64,000 bases of DNA from Oscillospiraceae bacterium. GTDB lineage: Bacteria; Bacillota; Clostridia; Oscillospirales; Oscillospiraceae. Numbering within the stretch: position 1 is the first letter of the stretch; every line of letters starts with the position of its first letter. Location: the NCBI GenBank assembly GCA_022793685.1, contig JAAWDI010000030.1, positions 1 to 64,000 of the forward strand. The letters are read 5' to 3'. The notes beneath the pieces were generated by a model. That model made no database searches, had not been told where the DNA came from, and saw nothing but the letters and a program-made list of their open reading frames with translations. The translations under genes were made by a program, and so were the position numbers. This document shows positions 11,001 to 20,915 of this stretch, one piece after another.

Positions 11001-11505
11001 CGTGGTGTCGTCCTATAAGACTAAGACCACCCGCAACAATACCCTGATGGCCTATGTGACGCTGGAGGACGCCTCCGGTTCTATAGAGCTGTTGGTGTTT
11101 AACCGCCTGCTGAACGAAAGTGGGAACTACATCCGTTCCGGCAGTCCCATTGTGGCGTCCGGACGCATCTCCGTGCGGGATGAGAAGGAGCCGCAGCTTC
11201 TGTGCGACACAATTCGCCCGCTGGGCGAGGGTGCGGAGGAGCCGCCGCTTTCCGACAAAAAAGAGGAGCAGGCAAAACGCCTTTACATTCGTTTACCTGC
11301 CGAGAATTCGCTCCAATGGAACATGATTCAAAAGATACTGGATATGTTTCCGGGGAAAAGCCCCGCTGTCATTGTGTTTGCGGACACCGGGCGACGGCTT
11401 GGCACCCGGTGCCTGATTCACGACGCGTTGGTGCAGGAGCTGACAGAGCGGCTCAGTGCGGAAAACGTGGTGGTAAAGACGCAGCCAAGCACTCCACCAG
11501 CGTAA
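8002..11505 (+). CDS. dnaE: DNA polymerase III subunit alpha
   Basis: 1167 aa; PHP start FVHLHVHSEYSLLDGACRI, MPDIDIDFCYQRR, GPGRGSAAGSMVSYCLDIT. Confidence 0.97.
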   Translation: MSFVHLHVHSEYSLLDGACRIKGLVERAKELGQTAVAITDHGVMYGVIDFYKAAKAAGVKPIIGCEVYVAPRTRFDRVHELDAEARHLVLLCRNETGYHNLSYLVSCGFTEGFYIKPRIDLELLRRHSEGLIALSACLAGEIPRRLRNGDYEGAKAHALEMRELFGEDGYYLELQDHHIPEQQAVIAGILRLHEETGIPLVCTNDAHYLTHADAKTQDVLMCIQMGKTVDDPGRMKFETEEFYLKSKEEMAELFPEHPDALENTAKIAELCNVEFQFGVHHLPEFKLPEGETDPDAYFEKLCKQGFERRYPEGGQAYREQLQYEMDMIRRMGFVDYFLIVSDFIGYAKRHGIPVGPGRGSAAGSMVSYCLDITDVDPMKYNLYFERFLNPERVTMPDIDIDFCYQRRGEVIDYVNRKYGEDHVAQIVTFGTMAARGGVRDVGRALNFPYAEVDAVAKQIPSGPGALHITLEEALKLSKQFRDLYEGDERIKNLVDTAKAIEGMPRHASTHAAGVVITGKPVHEYVPLAKNDESVVTQYTMTTLEELGLLKMDFLGLRNLTVLDDAVKMVAQKVEGFTLASIPDDDAETFKMLSDGHTSGVFQMESAGMTGVCIGLKPKDIEDITAIIALYRPGPMDSIPRFIANKQNPEKIKYKHPMLEPILSITYGCIVYQEQVIEMFRKLAGFSLGQADMVRRAISKKKQAQIEKERHSFVNGDPERGIAGCVASGIPEQTANEIYDEIYDFGNYAFNKAHAVCYAIVAYQTAWLKCHYTKEYMAALLTSVLDSSDKVAEYIAECKDCDIPLLPPDINESGATFTVAGNYIRFGLVAIKGVGRGFVKSLLEERKNGGAFSSFTDFCSRMYGADLNRRMVENLIKCGAFDSMGYKRAQLLQVYGQILDGIAASARRNLEGQFDLFGGGGDEPSAAQEPPMPNIAEFSRRELMEMEKETTGLYLSGHPMDEHRDAAKRMGAVGIGSIMSDFGQENGPTTYHDEQKVTIAGVVSSYKTKTTRNNTLMAYVTLEDASGSIELLVFNRLLNESGNYIRSGSPIVASGRISVRDEKEPQLLCDTIRPLGEGAEEPPLSDKKEEQAKRLYIRLPAENSLQWNMIQKILDMFPGKSPAVIVFADTGRRLGTRCLIHDALVQELTERLSAENVVVKTQPSTPPA

Positions 11506-11514
11506 TAGTAAAAG

Positions 11515-11552
11515 AGCCGACCTGGTACAACGTACCGGGCCGGCTTTTTGAT
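11515..11552. terminator. Intrinsic terminator (convergent dnaE / DUF4364 gene)
   Basis: AGCCGACCTGGTACaacGTACCGGGCCGGCTTTTT. Confidence 0.75.
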
Positions 11553-11596
11553 GAATCAGAGGGGTATGTCCCACGAAAGGACAGCATAAGATAGGG

Positions 11597-12133
11597 TCAG
11601 GCCTCTTCGATGGCGCTTTGCTTCAAAGCGGAGAGCAGACTGTGATAGACCCGCTCTGGATTGCGGCGGAAGCCCTCCGCCAGCCTTTCCGCCTGTTCCT
11701 TCGAGCCGGAGAACAGGGAGAGGTTGACCAAATTGCCGCTTTCATCGTCCAGCGATAAGGTGAGCGTGCAGCCGCCGTCCTCCCGTTCAGTGACGGAGGC
11801 CTGCACCTGGGCTTCCCGCCGCAGGGTGGCGTTCAGCTCCTGTAAGCGGCTGTTGCACTTTGCGCGGACAGAGAAGGGGAGGCTGTTCTCGCAAATCTCA
11901 CTGTTGCGGCGGCCTTTCTCTGTGATGGCATACAACTCGTCAGTAAGGGCGAGATGCTCCGTTTCTACCAAATGATTGATGGCCTGAGTGAGCTGAAAAT
12001 AGTCCACGCCCTCGTCGCAGGTAGCCATATCCACCAAGGTAAAGAAGCCGATGGGCGCGGCCACGCGGTCCATAATGTAAAGCACCAAAAGCTTGATGTC
12101 CAGCTCATTTTGAATAAAGCCGATACGTGCCAC
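11597..12133 (-). CDS. DUF4364-like protein
   Basis: 178 aa; IQNELDIKLLVLYIMDRVAAPIGFFTLVDM..., resembles the DUF4364 family. Confidence 0.7.
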   Translation of the reverse strand: MARIGFIQNELDIKLLVLYIMDRVAAPIGFFTLVDMATCDEGVDYFQLTQAINHLVETEHLALTDELYAITEKGRRNSEICENSLPFSVRAKCNSRLQELNATLRREAQVQASVTEREDGGCTLTLSLDDESGNLVNLSLFSGSKEQAERLAEGFRRNPERVYHSLLSALKQSAIEEA

Positions 12134-12289
12134 GCCGCTTCCCTCCTTGCTGTTTCAACCGTTGTGCTCATTATACGGCAAAAACGCGGCGAAGGGCAAG
12201 AGGCAATTTTCGACGATTTTCGAGTTGCCTTGACAGGGGCGGGATAGAGGGGTATCATGGAAGCAAGCAAACGCTTTGGGAGGCAAACT

Positions 12290-13351
12290 ATGAAAAAAAG
12301 ACTGTTCACACTCCTGCTGGCGGCGGGAATGCTGCTGACTCTGCTGAGTGCCTGTGGGGGCGATACGGCGGAAACGCCTACGCCAACGCCGACTGATACG
12401 GCCGACCTGCCCTATGACGGGACGGAGAACCCCTTGACCGGCCTGCCCATGGACGAGAAGTGGCTGGATGCGCGTCCGGTGGCCATCATGCTGAACAACC
12501 TGAAGGGGGCCTTGCCCCAGCAGGGAAATTCAGACGCCGACATTATCTATGAGGTGCCTGCCGAGGGCGGTATCACCCGAATGCTGGCAGTGTATCAGTC
12601 AGTGGAGGGACTGGGTATCATCGGCTCTATTCGTTCCTCCAGACCTTATTATCTTGAACTGGCTCTTGGCCATGACGCCCTTTATATCCACGCCGGCGGC
12701 AGCGAGGATGCTTATGCTAAAATCAAGTCATGGGGCGTGGACGCCTTTGATTGTGTCCGCGGCGGCTATGAGAGCCGAACCCCAGGCGGAAATATGATGT
12801 GGCGTGACCCGGAGCGCAAGGCCAATATGGCTTATGAACACACCGTGGTCACCACCGGCGAGGCCATTCTCCAGTATCTGCCCGAAAAGGTGGAGAAGAC
12901 CCACGCCAGCGGCTACCAGTATGGCCAGACCTTTGTGGACGACGGTACTCCTGCAGGCGGCGGGAGCGCAGTCACGCTGACGGTGCCGTTTTCCAACTAC
13001 AAGACGGGCGTATTCAACTATGATGAGGAGAGCGGAACCTATCTGGTGCAGGAGTACGGACAGGACTACATAGACGGCAACACCGGCGAGCAGGTCGCCG
13101 TGACCAATGTGCTGGTGCTGAAGACCGCCTGCAACCTGACGGGAGACAGCTTGGGCCATATTACGGTAGAACTGGACGGCGGCGAAGGTTATTTTGCCTG
13201 CGGCGGGAAAATCGTTCCCATCTGCTGGAGCAAGGCAGACCGCAATTCGCCCATTGTCTATACAAATGAGGATGGTACGCCCTTGGCGCTGGGCCGAGGG
13301 AAGAGCTATGTCAACATTGTACCCCTCAATTCCAATATCACGTTTGAATGA
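12290..13351 (+). CDS. DUF3048-domain lipoprotein (YerB-like)
   Basis: Lipobox LLSACGG; NPLTGLPMDEKWLDARPVAIMLNN, IGSIRSSRPYYLELA. Confidence 0.8.
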   Translation: MKKRLFTLLLAAGMLLTLLSACGGDTAETPTPTPTDTADLPYDGTENPLTGLPMDEKWLDARPVAIMLNNLKGALPQQGNSDADIIYEVPAEGGITRMLAVYQSVEGLGIIGSIRSSRPYYLELALGHDALYIHAGGSEDAYAKIKSWGVDAFDCVRGGYESRTPGGNMMWRDPERKANMAYEHTVVTTGEAILQYLPEKVEKTHASGYQYGQTFVDDGTPAGGGSAVTLTVPFSNYKTGVFNYDEESGTYLVQEYGQDYIDGNTGEQVAVTNVLVLKTACNLTGDSLGHITVELDGGEGYFACGGKIVPICWSKADRNSPIVYTNEDGTPLALGRGKSYVNIVPLNSNITFE

Positions 13352-13467
13352 TAAAGAGAAAAGACACGGAGCGGAAACGCTCTGTGTCTTTTTTTGCGCC
13401 GCAAAACGGTGTGACGGTATGGAGCGCTCCTATTTTGGACAGGCTATGCAAAAAAGGGGTGGTTGTG

Positions 13468-14826
13468 ATGTCCAAAAAGGGAAGAGTCCTATGTGTGACC
13501 TTTTTAGCGGCGGCGTTTGCGGTGGTGGGCGGCTTTGCAGTGCGGGGGCATGTGCGAGCAGCGCACTATCAAATGCTGTTGGAAAACCAGCAGCGCCATG
13601 CGTTTGGTGAACTGACCACTGCGGTGGACGAGTTGAGCGCGGCTCTGCAAAAGGGGCGGTTCACCACCTCGCAGGGCTTGCTGGTCAGCATTCTGACCGA
13701 AGGCTATGAACGCTCGGAGGCGGCTCAAGCGGCCATGGGCGGCCTGTCGGACGCCAACGGTGCGTTGGAGGAGACGACGGCGCTGCTGGGGAAGACGGGG
13801 GACTACCTTTATTATCTGACGGGAAGCGTCGCCCGAAAAGGCTCGTGCACGACGGAGGAACGGGAGACCCTGAACGCACTGGCAGAGAATATTCTGGCCC
13901 TTTCTGTCATGCTGGACGAGCTGCAAGCGGACATGAACGCAGGCGCGCTGACGCCTCAAGACCTGGTTCAAGCGGAAAGCCGTCTGGCCCGCTGGCGAGA
14001 GGAGGGAGGCGCTCAGAATGCGGGTTCCATCTACCAGACGGTGGAGGCCGACCTGCCGGAGATGCCGGCGCTGGTGTACGACGGCCCCTTCTCAGAGCAT
14101 TTGACTGACCGAAAGCCGAAAATGCTGGAGGGAACAGAGGCAGTTTCGACTCAATTTGCCCGCGCGATTGCCGCAGACGCCCTCGGACTGACGCAGGAAC
14201 AGCTTACGCTCATCTCGAACGGGAAGGGCGAACTGCCCTCTTACGGCTTTGAGAGCGACGAAGCGTCAGGGGGGTATTATATCGAGGTGACTCACCAGGG
14301 CGGCCAGGTGAGCACCTTCTTCCGAAGCGCCACGGAAGGGGAAGCAGTCCTGACAGCGGAGGAAGGTGTGGAGAAGGCAAAGGGCTATCTCTCCAGTCAT
14401 GGCTTTGACGCCATGGAGCCAAGCTATTGGATGACCTATGGAAATGTGGTTACCATCAGCTTTGCAGCCGTGCAGGACAACGTTTTGCTTTACCCTGATT
14501 TGGTCAAGGTGGAGGTCTCACTGGTAGATGGCAGGGTGGTTGGGCTGGAGTGTGCCGGTTATTTGGCAAACCACTGTGTCCGCACATTGGAAAAGGTCTC
14601 TGTGCCGGAGCGGGCTGCGCAGGAGAATCTGTCCACAGCGCTGAATATTCAGTCCCACAGGTTGGCGCTCATCCCGACACGGGGGGAGTACGAGGTGCTG
14701 TGCCATGAATTCGCATGTGAAACGCCGGAGGGCGGGCATTGCCTTGTTTACGTCAATGCCCAGAGCGGGCAGGAGGAGAAGGTATTGCTGCTGCTGGAGA
14801 CGGAAAACGGTACGCTGGCGCAATAA
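13468..14826 (+). CDS. ypeB: Germination protein YpeB homologue
   Basis: 452 aa from MSKKGRVLCV; N-terminal TM, helical region, C-terminal PepSY-like repeats; architecture matches YpeB. Confidence 0.75.
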   Translation: MSKKGRVLCVTFLAAAFAVVGGFAVRGHVRAAHYQMLLENQQRHAFGELTTAVDELSAALQKGRFTTSQGLLVSILTEGYERSEAAQAAMGGLSDANGALEETTALLGKTGDYLYYLTGSVARKGSCTTEERETLNALAENILALSVMLDELQADMNAGALTPQDLVQAESRLARWREEGGAQNAGSIYQTVEADLPEMPALVYDGPFSEHLTDRKPKMLEGTEAVSTQFARAIAADALGLTQEQLTLISNGKGELPSYGFESDEASGGYYIEVTHQGGQVSTFFRSATEGEAVLTAEEGVEKAKGYLSSHGFDAMEPSYWMTYGNVVTISFAAVQDNVLLYPDLVKVEVSLVDGRVVGLECAGYLANHCVRTLEKVSVPERAAQENLSTALNIQSHRLALIPTRGEYEVLCHEFACETPEGGHCLVYVNAQSGQEEKVLLLLETENGTLAQ

Positions 14827-14828
14827 GA

Positions 14829-14869
14829 AAGGATACTGGGACGCTTTGGCGTCCCAGTATCCTTATTTT
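14829..14869. terminator. Bidirectional intrinsic terminator
   Basis: AAGGATACTGGGACGCtttGGCGTCCCAGTATCCTTatttt. Confidence 0.85.
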
Positions 14870-15135
14870 CCGCAATGAGGGCAGATTCGGTCACGAATGT
14901 TATATAGCTTCTTGCAGTATTCGCATTCGATTTCAACGACTTCATCCTCAAAATCGGGGCAGCCCCACCGGAAAAATTCCAGTTTTCCGCAGGAAGGGCA
15001 GCTATAAGCGGTGATGGCCAGATTGGAGGAGGTATATCTTCCCAGGGCGGTCGACTCTGACAGCATCAGGGAGCCATCTCCCATTTTTTTCATGATAAGA
15101 TTACAGCGCAGACATTTCAAGTCGGCTTTCTTCAT
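14863..15135 (-). CDS. Zinc-ribbon protein, function unknown
   Basis: 90 aa; three CxxC pairs (CLRC, CPSC, CEYC/CPHC). Confidence 0.65.
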   Translation of the reverse strand: MKKADLKCLRCNLIMKKMGDGSLMLSESTALGRYTSSNLAITAYSCPSCGKLEFFRWGCPDFEDEVVEIECEYCKKLYNIRDRICPHCGK

Positions 15136-15812
15136 GCTTTAACTCCTTTTTTCTTCGCATCCGACCTGCCTGCCGTGCGGAAATGGTCGCACCATTCCGT
15201 CAAGGGACAGGTCTCGCAGTGAGCCACGCGGGCGGTGCAGGTGTCCCGCCCGAACAGCACCAAACGGTGGCAAAAGTCGTTGGACTCCTCCGGCGGCAGT
15301 ACCTTGCGGAGCTGGGTTTCCACCTTGGCGGGGTCTTTGGTGCCGTCGGTGAGGCCGAGGCGGCCTGCGATGCGGATGCAGTGGGTGTCCGCCACCACGC
15401 TGCCAGGCTCGCTGTAAATGTCCCCCCGCACCAGATTGGCAGTCTTGCGGCCAATGCCGGGGAGCTTCAACAAGTCGTCCATTTCACGGGGCACCTTGCC
15501 GCCGCAATCACGGAGAAGCATCTGGGCGCACAACACCAAATCCTTGGATTTGGTATTAAAGAACCCGCAGGAGCGGATGACCTCGCCCACCTCGGCGGGG
15601 TCGGCCTCTGCGAAGGCCTCCAGCGTCGGGTAGCGGGAAAACAGATTCGGGGTGACCATGTTCACCCGTGCGTCGGTGCACTGGGCGGATAGGCGGACGG
15701 CAAACAGCAGTTCGTAATCCTTTTGATATTGCAAGGAACAGAGCGCGTCGGGGTAAACTTGTTTCAAAGCGTCCACAATCAGGGCGGCTTTTTGCTCTTT
15801 TTTCATCCACAT
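15132..15812 (-). CDS. nth: Endonuclease III
   Basis: LPGIGRKTANLVRGD HhH motif, VVADTHCIRIAGRLGL, C-terminal C-x6-C-x2-C-x5-C iron-sulfur motif. Confidence 0.95.
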   Translation of the reverse strand: MWMKKEQKAALIVDALKQVYPDALCSLQYQKDYELLFAVRLSAQCTDARVNMVTPNLFSRYPTLEAFAEADPAEVGEVIRSCGFFNTKSKDLVLCAQMLLRDCGGKVPREMDDLLKLPGIGRKTANLVRGDIYSEPGSVVADTHCIRIAGRLGLTDGTKDPAKVETQLRKVLPPEESNDFCHRLVLFGRDTCTARVAHCETCPLTEWCDHFRTAGRSDAKKKGVKA

Positions 15813-15891
15813 TCACCTCTTGACGGGGATTTAATATCATAATATCATAAAAAGAAACAAAAAGCGATATAAAATCATGAGGAGGCCCGGT

Positions 15892-17136
15892 ATGGTCAAG
15901 GAATGGATGGATTTTCTGACTGCCCAAGACCCGGAGGTTGGGGCGGCGGTGCGTGCGGAGTATGACCGTCAGCGCCGCAACATTGAACTGATTGCATCTG
16001 AGAATTTCGTCAGCGAGGCCGTTCTGGCTGCCGCAGGTACCGTGCTGACCAACAAATATGCAGAAGGCTATCCCGGAAAGCGCTATTACGGCGGCTGCCA
16101 GTGCGTGGACGTGGTGGAAAATCTGGCGCGGGAGCGGGCGAAGCAGGTCTTTGGAGCCAAGTTTGCCAACGTGCAGCCCCACTCCGGCGCCAGCGCCAAC
16201 TATGCGGTGTATCAGGCGCTGTGCGAGGTGGGCGACACCGTAATGGGCATGAATTTGGCCGAGGGCGGTCATTTGACCCATGGCTCGCCGGTGAATTTCT
16301 CCGGCCGCAATTATAAAATGGTGTCCTACGGCGTCAATGCTGACGGCTATATCGACTATGATGCCCTCCGTGCTTTGGCCAAAGAGTGCAAGCCCAAGAT
16401 GATTATTGCAGGCGCATCCGCCTATCCCCGCGTTATTGACTTCAAAGCATTTGCAGACATCGCCCACGAGGTGGGCGCGTATCTCTTTGTGGATATGGCC
16501 CATATCGCGGGACTGGTGGCCGCCGGACTGCACCTTAATCCGGTGGAATACGCCGATGTGGTGTCCACCACCACCCACAAGACTCTCCGCGGCCCCCGCG
16601 GCGGCATGATTCTCTGTAATGACGAGGAGCTTGCAAAGAAGATTGACAAGGCCATCTTCCCCGGCAGCCAGGGCGGCCCGCTGGAGCATATCATCGCGGC
16701 CAAGGCGGTGGCGCTGGGCGAGGCGCTGAAGCCGGAATTCAAGGCCTACCAGCAGCAGATTGTCAAGAACGCCAAGGCGCTGGCGGATTCCATTCTGGCC
16801 AACGGGCTGGACTTGGTGTCCGGCGGCACCGACAACCACCTGATGCTGGTGGATTTGCGCAAGAGCGGCATTACCGGCAAGGAGATGGAGCGCCGTTTGG
16901 ACGAGGTGTATATCACCGTCAACAAGAACGCCATCCCCAACGACCCGGAGAAGCCTTTTGTCACCAGCGGTATCCGGGTGGGCACCCCCGCCGCCACCAC
17001 CCGCGGCTTCAAGGAAGAGGACATGACGGTTATCGGAAAGCTGATTTGCGCCGTGGCCCACGATTTTGAGGGGCAGGCGGACGCCGTCCGCAAGCAGGTG
17101 GGCGAGCTGTGCGGCAAATATCCCCTTTACGAATAA
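15892..17136 (+). CDS. glyA: Serine hydroxymethyltransferase
   Basis: [32 protein letters not shown]-lysine motif. Confidence 0.96.
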   Translation: MVKEWMDFLTAQDPEVGAAVRAEYDRQRRNIELIASENFVSEAVLAAAGTVLTNKYAEGYPGKRYYGGCQCVDVVENLARERAKQVFGAKFANVQPHSGASANYAVYQALCEVGDTVMGMNLAEGGHLTHGSPVNFSGRNYKMVSYGVNADGYIDYDALRALAKECKPKMIIAGASAYPRVIDFKAFADIAHEVGAYLFVDMAHIAGLVAAGLHLNPVEYADVVSTTTHKTLRGPRGGMILCNDEELAKKIDKAIFPGSQGGPLEHIIAAKAVALGEALKPEFKAYQQQIVKNAKALADSILANGLDLVSGGTDNHLMLVDLRKSGITGKEMERRLDEVYITVNKNAIPNDPEKPFVTSGIRVGTPAATTRGFKEEDMTVIGKLICAVAHDFEGQADAVRKQVGELCGKYPLYE

Positions 17137-17149
17137 TCGAACATATGTT

Positions 17150-17186
17150 ACAATAGGGCGAACGGTTTTTCCGTTCGCCCTATTGT
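17150..17186. terminator. Perfect 16-bp hairpin downstream of glyA, probable terminator
   Basis: ACAATAGGGCGAACGGtttttCCGTTCGCCCTATTGT; weak T tract. Confidence 0.65.
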
Positions 17187-17209
17187 ATTATTGGAGGGGA
17201 GGGAGCGCC

Positions 17210-17476
17210 ATGGCAGGTGATTTGCGTCAAATTCCGGGCGTCGGGCCAAACATGGAGGCTCACCTGAACCGCCTTGGCTATACCACGGTGGAAAGCCTTG
17301 CGGGGCAAGACCCAGAGGAAATGTACCTGCGGGACTGTGCACTGGAGGGCGGCCCGCTGGACCGGTGCGTGCTGTACGTTTATCGGCTGGCCGTCTATTA
17401 TGCGGAGCATCGGGAACGGGAGCCGGAAAAGCTGAAGTGGTGGTACTGGAAGGACAGGAAGGAGGGAGCGGAATGA
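17210..17476 (+). CDS. Helix-hairpin-helix protein (Cdd1-like)
   Basis: DLRQIPGVGPNMEAHLNRLGYTTVESLAGQDPEEMY...VYRLAVYYA. Confidence 0.7.
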   Translation: MAGDLRQIPGVGPNMEAHLNRLGYTTVESLAGQDPEEMYLRDCALEGGPLDRCVLYVYRLAVYYAEHREREPEKLKWWYWKDRKEGAE

Positions 17477-18741
17477 GTTATCGCCCCTTGGCGGATGAGA
17501 TGCGGCCCCAATCGCTGGACGAGGTGGTGGGCCAACGCCACATTCTGGGCAAGGACGGCCTGCTGCGGCGTATCATCGAAAGTGAGCAAGTGCCAAACAT
17601 GGTCTTTTACGGCCCCTCCGGTACGGGCAAGACCACCGTGGCCAACATCATCGCCCAGCGTACAAACCGCACTCTGCGCCGCCTGAACGCCACCACGGCG
17701 TCCCTCTCCGACATCAAGGACGTGATTGCCGAGGTGGGCACCCTGATGGCCCCCAACGGCGTGCTGCTTTACCTGGACGAGATTCAATACTTCAACAAAA
17801 AGCAGCAGCAGTCCCTGCTGGAGTTCATCGAGAGCGGCGACATTACCCTGATTGCTTCCACCACAGAGAACCCGTTTTTTTATGTTTTTAATGCCATTCT
17901 GTCCCGCTCCACGGTCTTTGAGTTCAAAACGGTGACGGCAGAAGACATACTTCCCGCCATTGACCGGGGCATTGCCGCCATGGAGAAACGTCTGAACGTC
18001 GAGGCACAGTGCGAGGAGGGGGTACGGGAGCATATCGCCGCATCCTGTGGGGGCGATGTGCGAAAGGCGCTCAATGCGGTTGAACTGCTGTTCAGCTCCG
18101 GTAAAGTGCATAAAGGAAAATTGCCTGTCAAACTTGCGGACGCCCAACTGGTGGCCCAGCGTTCCGCCATGCGCTATGACCGGGACGGCGATAATCACTT
18201 TGACACGGCCTCTGCGCTGATGAAGTCCATGCGCGGTTCCGACCCGGACGCCGCTCTGCACTATCTGGCGCGGCTGCTGGAGGCGGGCGACCTCATCACC
18301 GCCATCCGCCGTATTTTGTGTTCAGCCAGTGAGGATGTCGGCATGGCATATCCCCAGGCGGCTGCCATTGTGAAGGCCTGCTGCGACAGCGCCTTGCAGC
18401 TTGGCCTGCCGGAGGCGAAGCTCCCACTGGCGCAGGCGGTGGTGCTGTTGGCCACAGCGCCCAAATCCAACAGCGTGTGCGCCGCCATCGACGCCGCCAT
18501 GGCGGATGTTCGGGCGGGAAAAGCGGGGGAGTTCCCACGTCAGCTTCAGAACGTCCACGCCGACAGCGCGGGCATGGAACGGGAGCAGGGCTATCTCTAT
18601 CCCCACAATTTCCCCGGCCACTATGTAAAGCAGCAATACCTGCCGGACACTCTGGTCGGCACCCGATACTATGAATTTGGCCCGAATAAGACGGAACAGA
18701 CGGCCAAGCGCTATTGGGACGAAATCAAGGGTGAGGATTGA
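17473..18741 (+). CDS. rarA: Replication-associated recombination protein A (RarA/MgsA AAA+ ATPase)
   Basis: RPQSLDEVVGQRHILG, YGPSGTGKTTVANIIA, LYLDEIQYFNKKQQ. Confidence 0.93.
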   Translation: MSYRPLADEMRPQSLDEVVGQRHILGKDGLLRRIIESEQVPNMVFYGPSGTGKTTVANIIAQRTNRTLRRLNATTASLSDIKDVIAEVGTLMAPNGVLLYLDEIQYFNKKQQQSLLEFIESGDITLIASTTENPFFYVFNAILSRSTVFEFKTVTAEDILPAIDRGIAAMEKRLNVEAQCEEGVREHIAASCGGDVRKALNAVELLFSSGKVHKGKLPVKLADAQLVAQRSAMRYDRDGDNHFDTASALMKSMRGSDPDAALHYLARLLEAGDLITAIRRILCSASEDVGMAYPQAAAIVKACCDSALQLGLPEAKLPLAQAVVLLATAPKSNSVCAAIDAAMADVRAGKAGEFPRQLQNVHADSAGMEREQGYLYPHNFPGHYVKQQYLPDTLVGTRYYEFGPNKTEQTAKRYWDEIKGED

Positions 18742-19627
18742 CGGCGGGGGCGTACTGCCAGCCGCTTACCTGTCCCTCTGTGATAAAATAGCGCAAGGGC
18801 GGCACTGCTTCTGCGGGAGGCAGCTTATCGATGATGAGCAGCTTGATTTTTCGCTTTTCCGGCAGAATAGCTTTGAGAAAAACGGATACCCGGTCGCCGG
18901 GGAGGACTCCCTCCTGCATCTCAGCAAGACCAGACAGGTTAGGGGTCAACTCTACAAAAATACCATAGCTTTTGACGCCCCGCACATAGCCGCTCACGGT
19001 CATGCCCCGGGAAAAGAGGTCGGCGTTTTCCAGCCAGGTGCCCAACAGCTCTTTGTGTGAGACGGTCACCCTGCCGCGCGACGGCTCTTTGCCTGTTAGT
19101 ATGACATAAACCTGCTGCCCAGGAGTGAAACGTTGAGCGGGGTGCGCAATGCGGGAGATGGAGATGTTCTCAATGCCGAGCATCGTCACCACGCCGCAGC
19201 CCACATCCAGAAAAGCGCCGAACGGCTCCAAATGAGTGACGGTGGCTGAGAGAACTGCGCCCTCCGGCAGGGTGTAGAGATGCTGAAGCGCGGCGCGCTG
19301 TGCGGCCCGGCGGGAAAAGACTGGAGAAAGCATACCATTTTTCTCTTGGATGGCAATAACTGTGAAGCAAACTGGCTTTCCAACGCGCGAGAGGATGGCA
19401 ATCTCTTTGGTGGCGCCCTCCTCGATGCCAAGGGCGGTCTCCACGCGGGGGATGACGCCGGTTATGTTGCCGAATTGCACGGTCAGGTCGTGGTCGGCGC
19501 TGCAGCTTATGGCCTGCCCCTCTAAAATCTGTCCGCTGCTGTAAGCGTCCAAAAGGATGGCGAGGGCGTCGTCGGCGGGGCGGCGGGTGGTGCTGGGACG
19601 CCCTTCGGGCAGGTAACAATCCATCAT
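18725..19627 (-). CDS. S1 RNA-binding domain protein
   Basis: About 300 aa with several S1-like motifs (GAFLDVGCGVVTMLG..., GYVRGVKSYGIFVELTPNLSGLA). Confidence 0.75.
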   Translation of the reverse strand: MMDCYLPEGRPSTTRRPADDALAILLDAYSSGQILEGQAISCSADHDLTVQFGNITGVIPRVETALGIEEGATKEIAILSRVGKPVCFTVIAIQEKNGMLSPVFSRRAAQRAALQHLYTLPEGAVLSATVTHLEPFGAFLDVGCGVVTMLGIENISISRIAHPAQRFTPGQQVYVILTGKEPSRGRVTVSHKELLGTWLENADLFSRGMTVSGYVRGVKSYGIFVELTPNLSGLAEMQEGVLPGDRVSVFLKAILPEKRKIKLLIIDKLPPAEAVPPLRYFITEGQVSGWQYAPAVNPHP

Positions 19628-19720
19628 GTTTTTCTCCCTTCTCTCTGGGTTTGCTTTATGCAATCACTTATATGCAGAAGAGGGGAAGAACTTGCGATAT
19701 ACATACCACAATGGGGAGGA

Positions 19721-19921
19721 ATGACTGTGCAGATTGCGGTGGGCGATGTGCTGGAGATGAAAAAGGAGCATCCATGCGGCAACAAGCGGTGGCTGGTGCT
19801 GCGGGTTGGGATGGACTTCAAGCTGCGCTGTCAGGGCTGCGGCCATGAGGTAATGCTGCCCCGCAGCAGAGCGGAGAAAAACATCAAAAAAATATTGCCG
19901 CCGGACAATTCTTCCGTCTGA
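19721..19921 (+). CDS. DUF951-family small zinc-binding protein
   Basis: MTVQIAVGDVLEMKKEHPCGNKRWLVLRVGMDFKLRCQGCGHEVMLPRS. Confidence 0.8.
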   Translation: MTVQIAVGDVLEMKKEHPCGNKRWLVLRVGMDFKLRCQGCGHEVMLPRSRAEKNIKKILPPDNSSV

Positions 19922-20047
19922 CCGGCGCCGTTTCAGAGGCGGTCCTTCAAGGGCCGTCTCCTTCTTTTTGTCCTCGTCCCGATTATGACTTTTTTTGAGG
20001 AGCGGCTTTCGTATAATAGGACTCAGCTTGGACAGGGAGGGACGGCC

Positions 20048-20908
20048 ATGACAGTAATCTATATCGACTCGCTCTTCCTCCTGAATTTGGTGGTGAATTA
20101 TCTGCTGCTGCTGTGTACCGCGCGGGTTGCAGGAGAAGCCCTTCACCGCCTGCGCTTTGCTCTGGCGGCGGCGCTGGGCGCATTCTATGCCTGCGCCGTT
20201 TTTCTGCCGGGACTGGGTTTTTTGAACCATATCGCCTGTCAAGTGGCGGCGGCGGTGTTGATGGCATTGGTATCCTTCGGTGGAGCGCGGCGCTTCTTCC
20301 GGCTGCTGGCTCTTTTTTTGGCACTGTCCTGTGCGTTGGGCGGCGCTGTTTTGGTCTTGGGCCTGCTGGGCGGCAAAGCGGTGGGGCTTCACGGCGGCAT
20401 CCTGTTCCCGCGGGTAGACCTCAAGGTTGTTTTATTGGCTGCAGCGGTCTGTTATGTCGTGCTGGGAACACTTCTGCGCAAGCTGAGCGCCCACGGTGGA
20501 AGCAGGGGAGCAGTGGTGCCTGTCACCGTGGAGCTTCTGGGGCGCAGGGTGGCCTTCCACGCGCTGGTGGATACAGGCAACACTTTGACTGACCCGGTTT
20601 CCGGAAAGCCGGTGCTGGTAGCAGAGGGGATGCGGCTGCTGCCGCTGTTTCCGCCGGGAGAAGCACCGGCCGTTGTTGAACTGCAAGACCCTGCGGGGGC
20701 ATTGGAACGCCTGTCCAAAGGAAAGCTGCGCGGGCGGCTGCGCCTGCTGCCTTATCGGGCGGTGGGAGTAGAGCGGGGGATGCTGCTCTGCCTGCGGCCT
20801 GACAGGGTAACGGTGGACGGAAAAGACTGCGGCGTGCTGTTGGTTGCATTGTCGCCGGGAGCGGTATCTGACTGCGGAAGCCACTGCGCTTTGATTGGCG
20901 CAATTTAG
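20048..20908 (+). CDS. spoIIGA: Sigma-E processing peptidase SpoIIGA
   Basis: N-terminal multi-TM region, [20 protein letters not shown] aspartyl-protease motif, immediately upstream of sigE. Confidence 0.9.
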   Translation: MTVIYIDSLFLLNLVVNYLLLLCTARVAGEALHRLRFALAAALGAFYACAVFLPGLGFLNHIACQVAAAVLMALVSFGGARRFFRLLALFLALSCALGGAVLVLGLLGGKAVGLHGGILFPRVDLKVVLLAAAVCYVVLGTLLRKLSAHGGSRGAVVPVTVELLGRRVAFHALVDTGNTLTDPVSGKPVLVAEGMRLLPLFPPGEAPAVVELQDPAGALERLSKGKLRGRLRLLPYRAVGVERGMLLCLRPDRVTVDGKDCGVLLVALSPGAVSDCGSHCALIGAI

Positions 20909-20915
20909 AGGAAGG

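Noticed and set aside
13685-13879. Pro/Ser-rich short ORF within ypeB
   Set aside because: Out-of-frame shadow ORF in a confirmed coding region.
15826-15856. Short direct repeat ATATCATAATATCATA in the nth-glyA intergenic region
   Set aside because: Overlaps a plausible promoter (TTGACG-17-TATCAT); low-complexity AT-rich promoter DNA explains it.
18725-18741. Overlap of rarA and the S1-domain gene ends
   Set aside because: A 17-bp convergent tail overlap is common in compact genomes and needs no special explanation.
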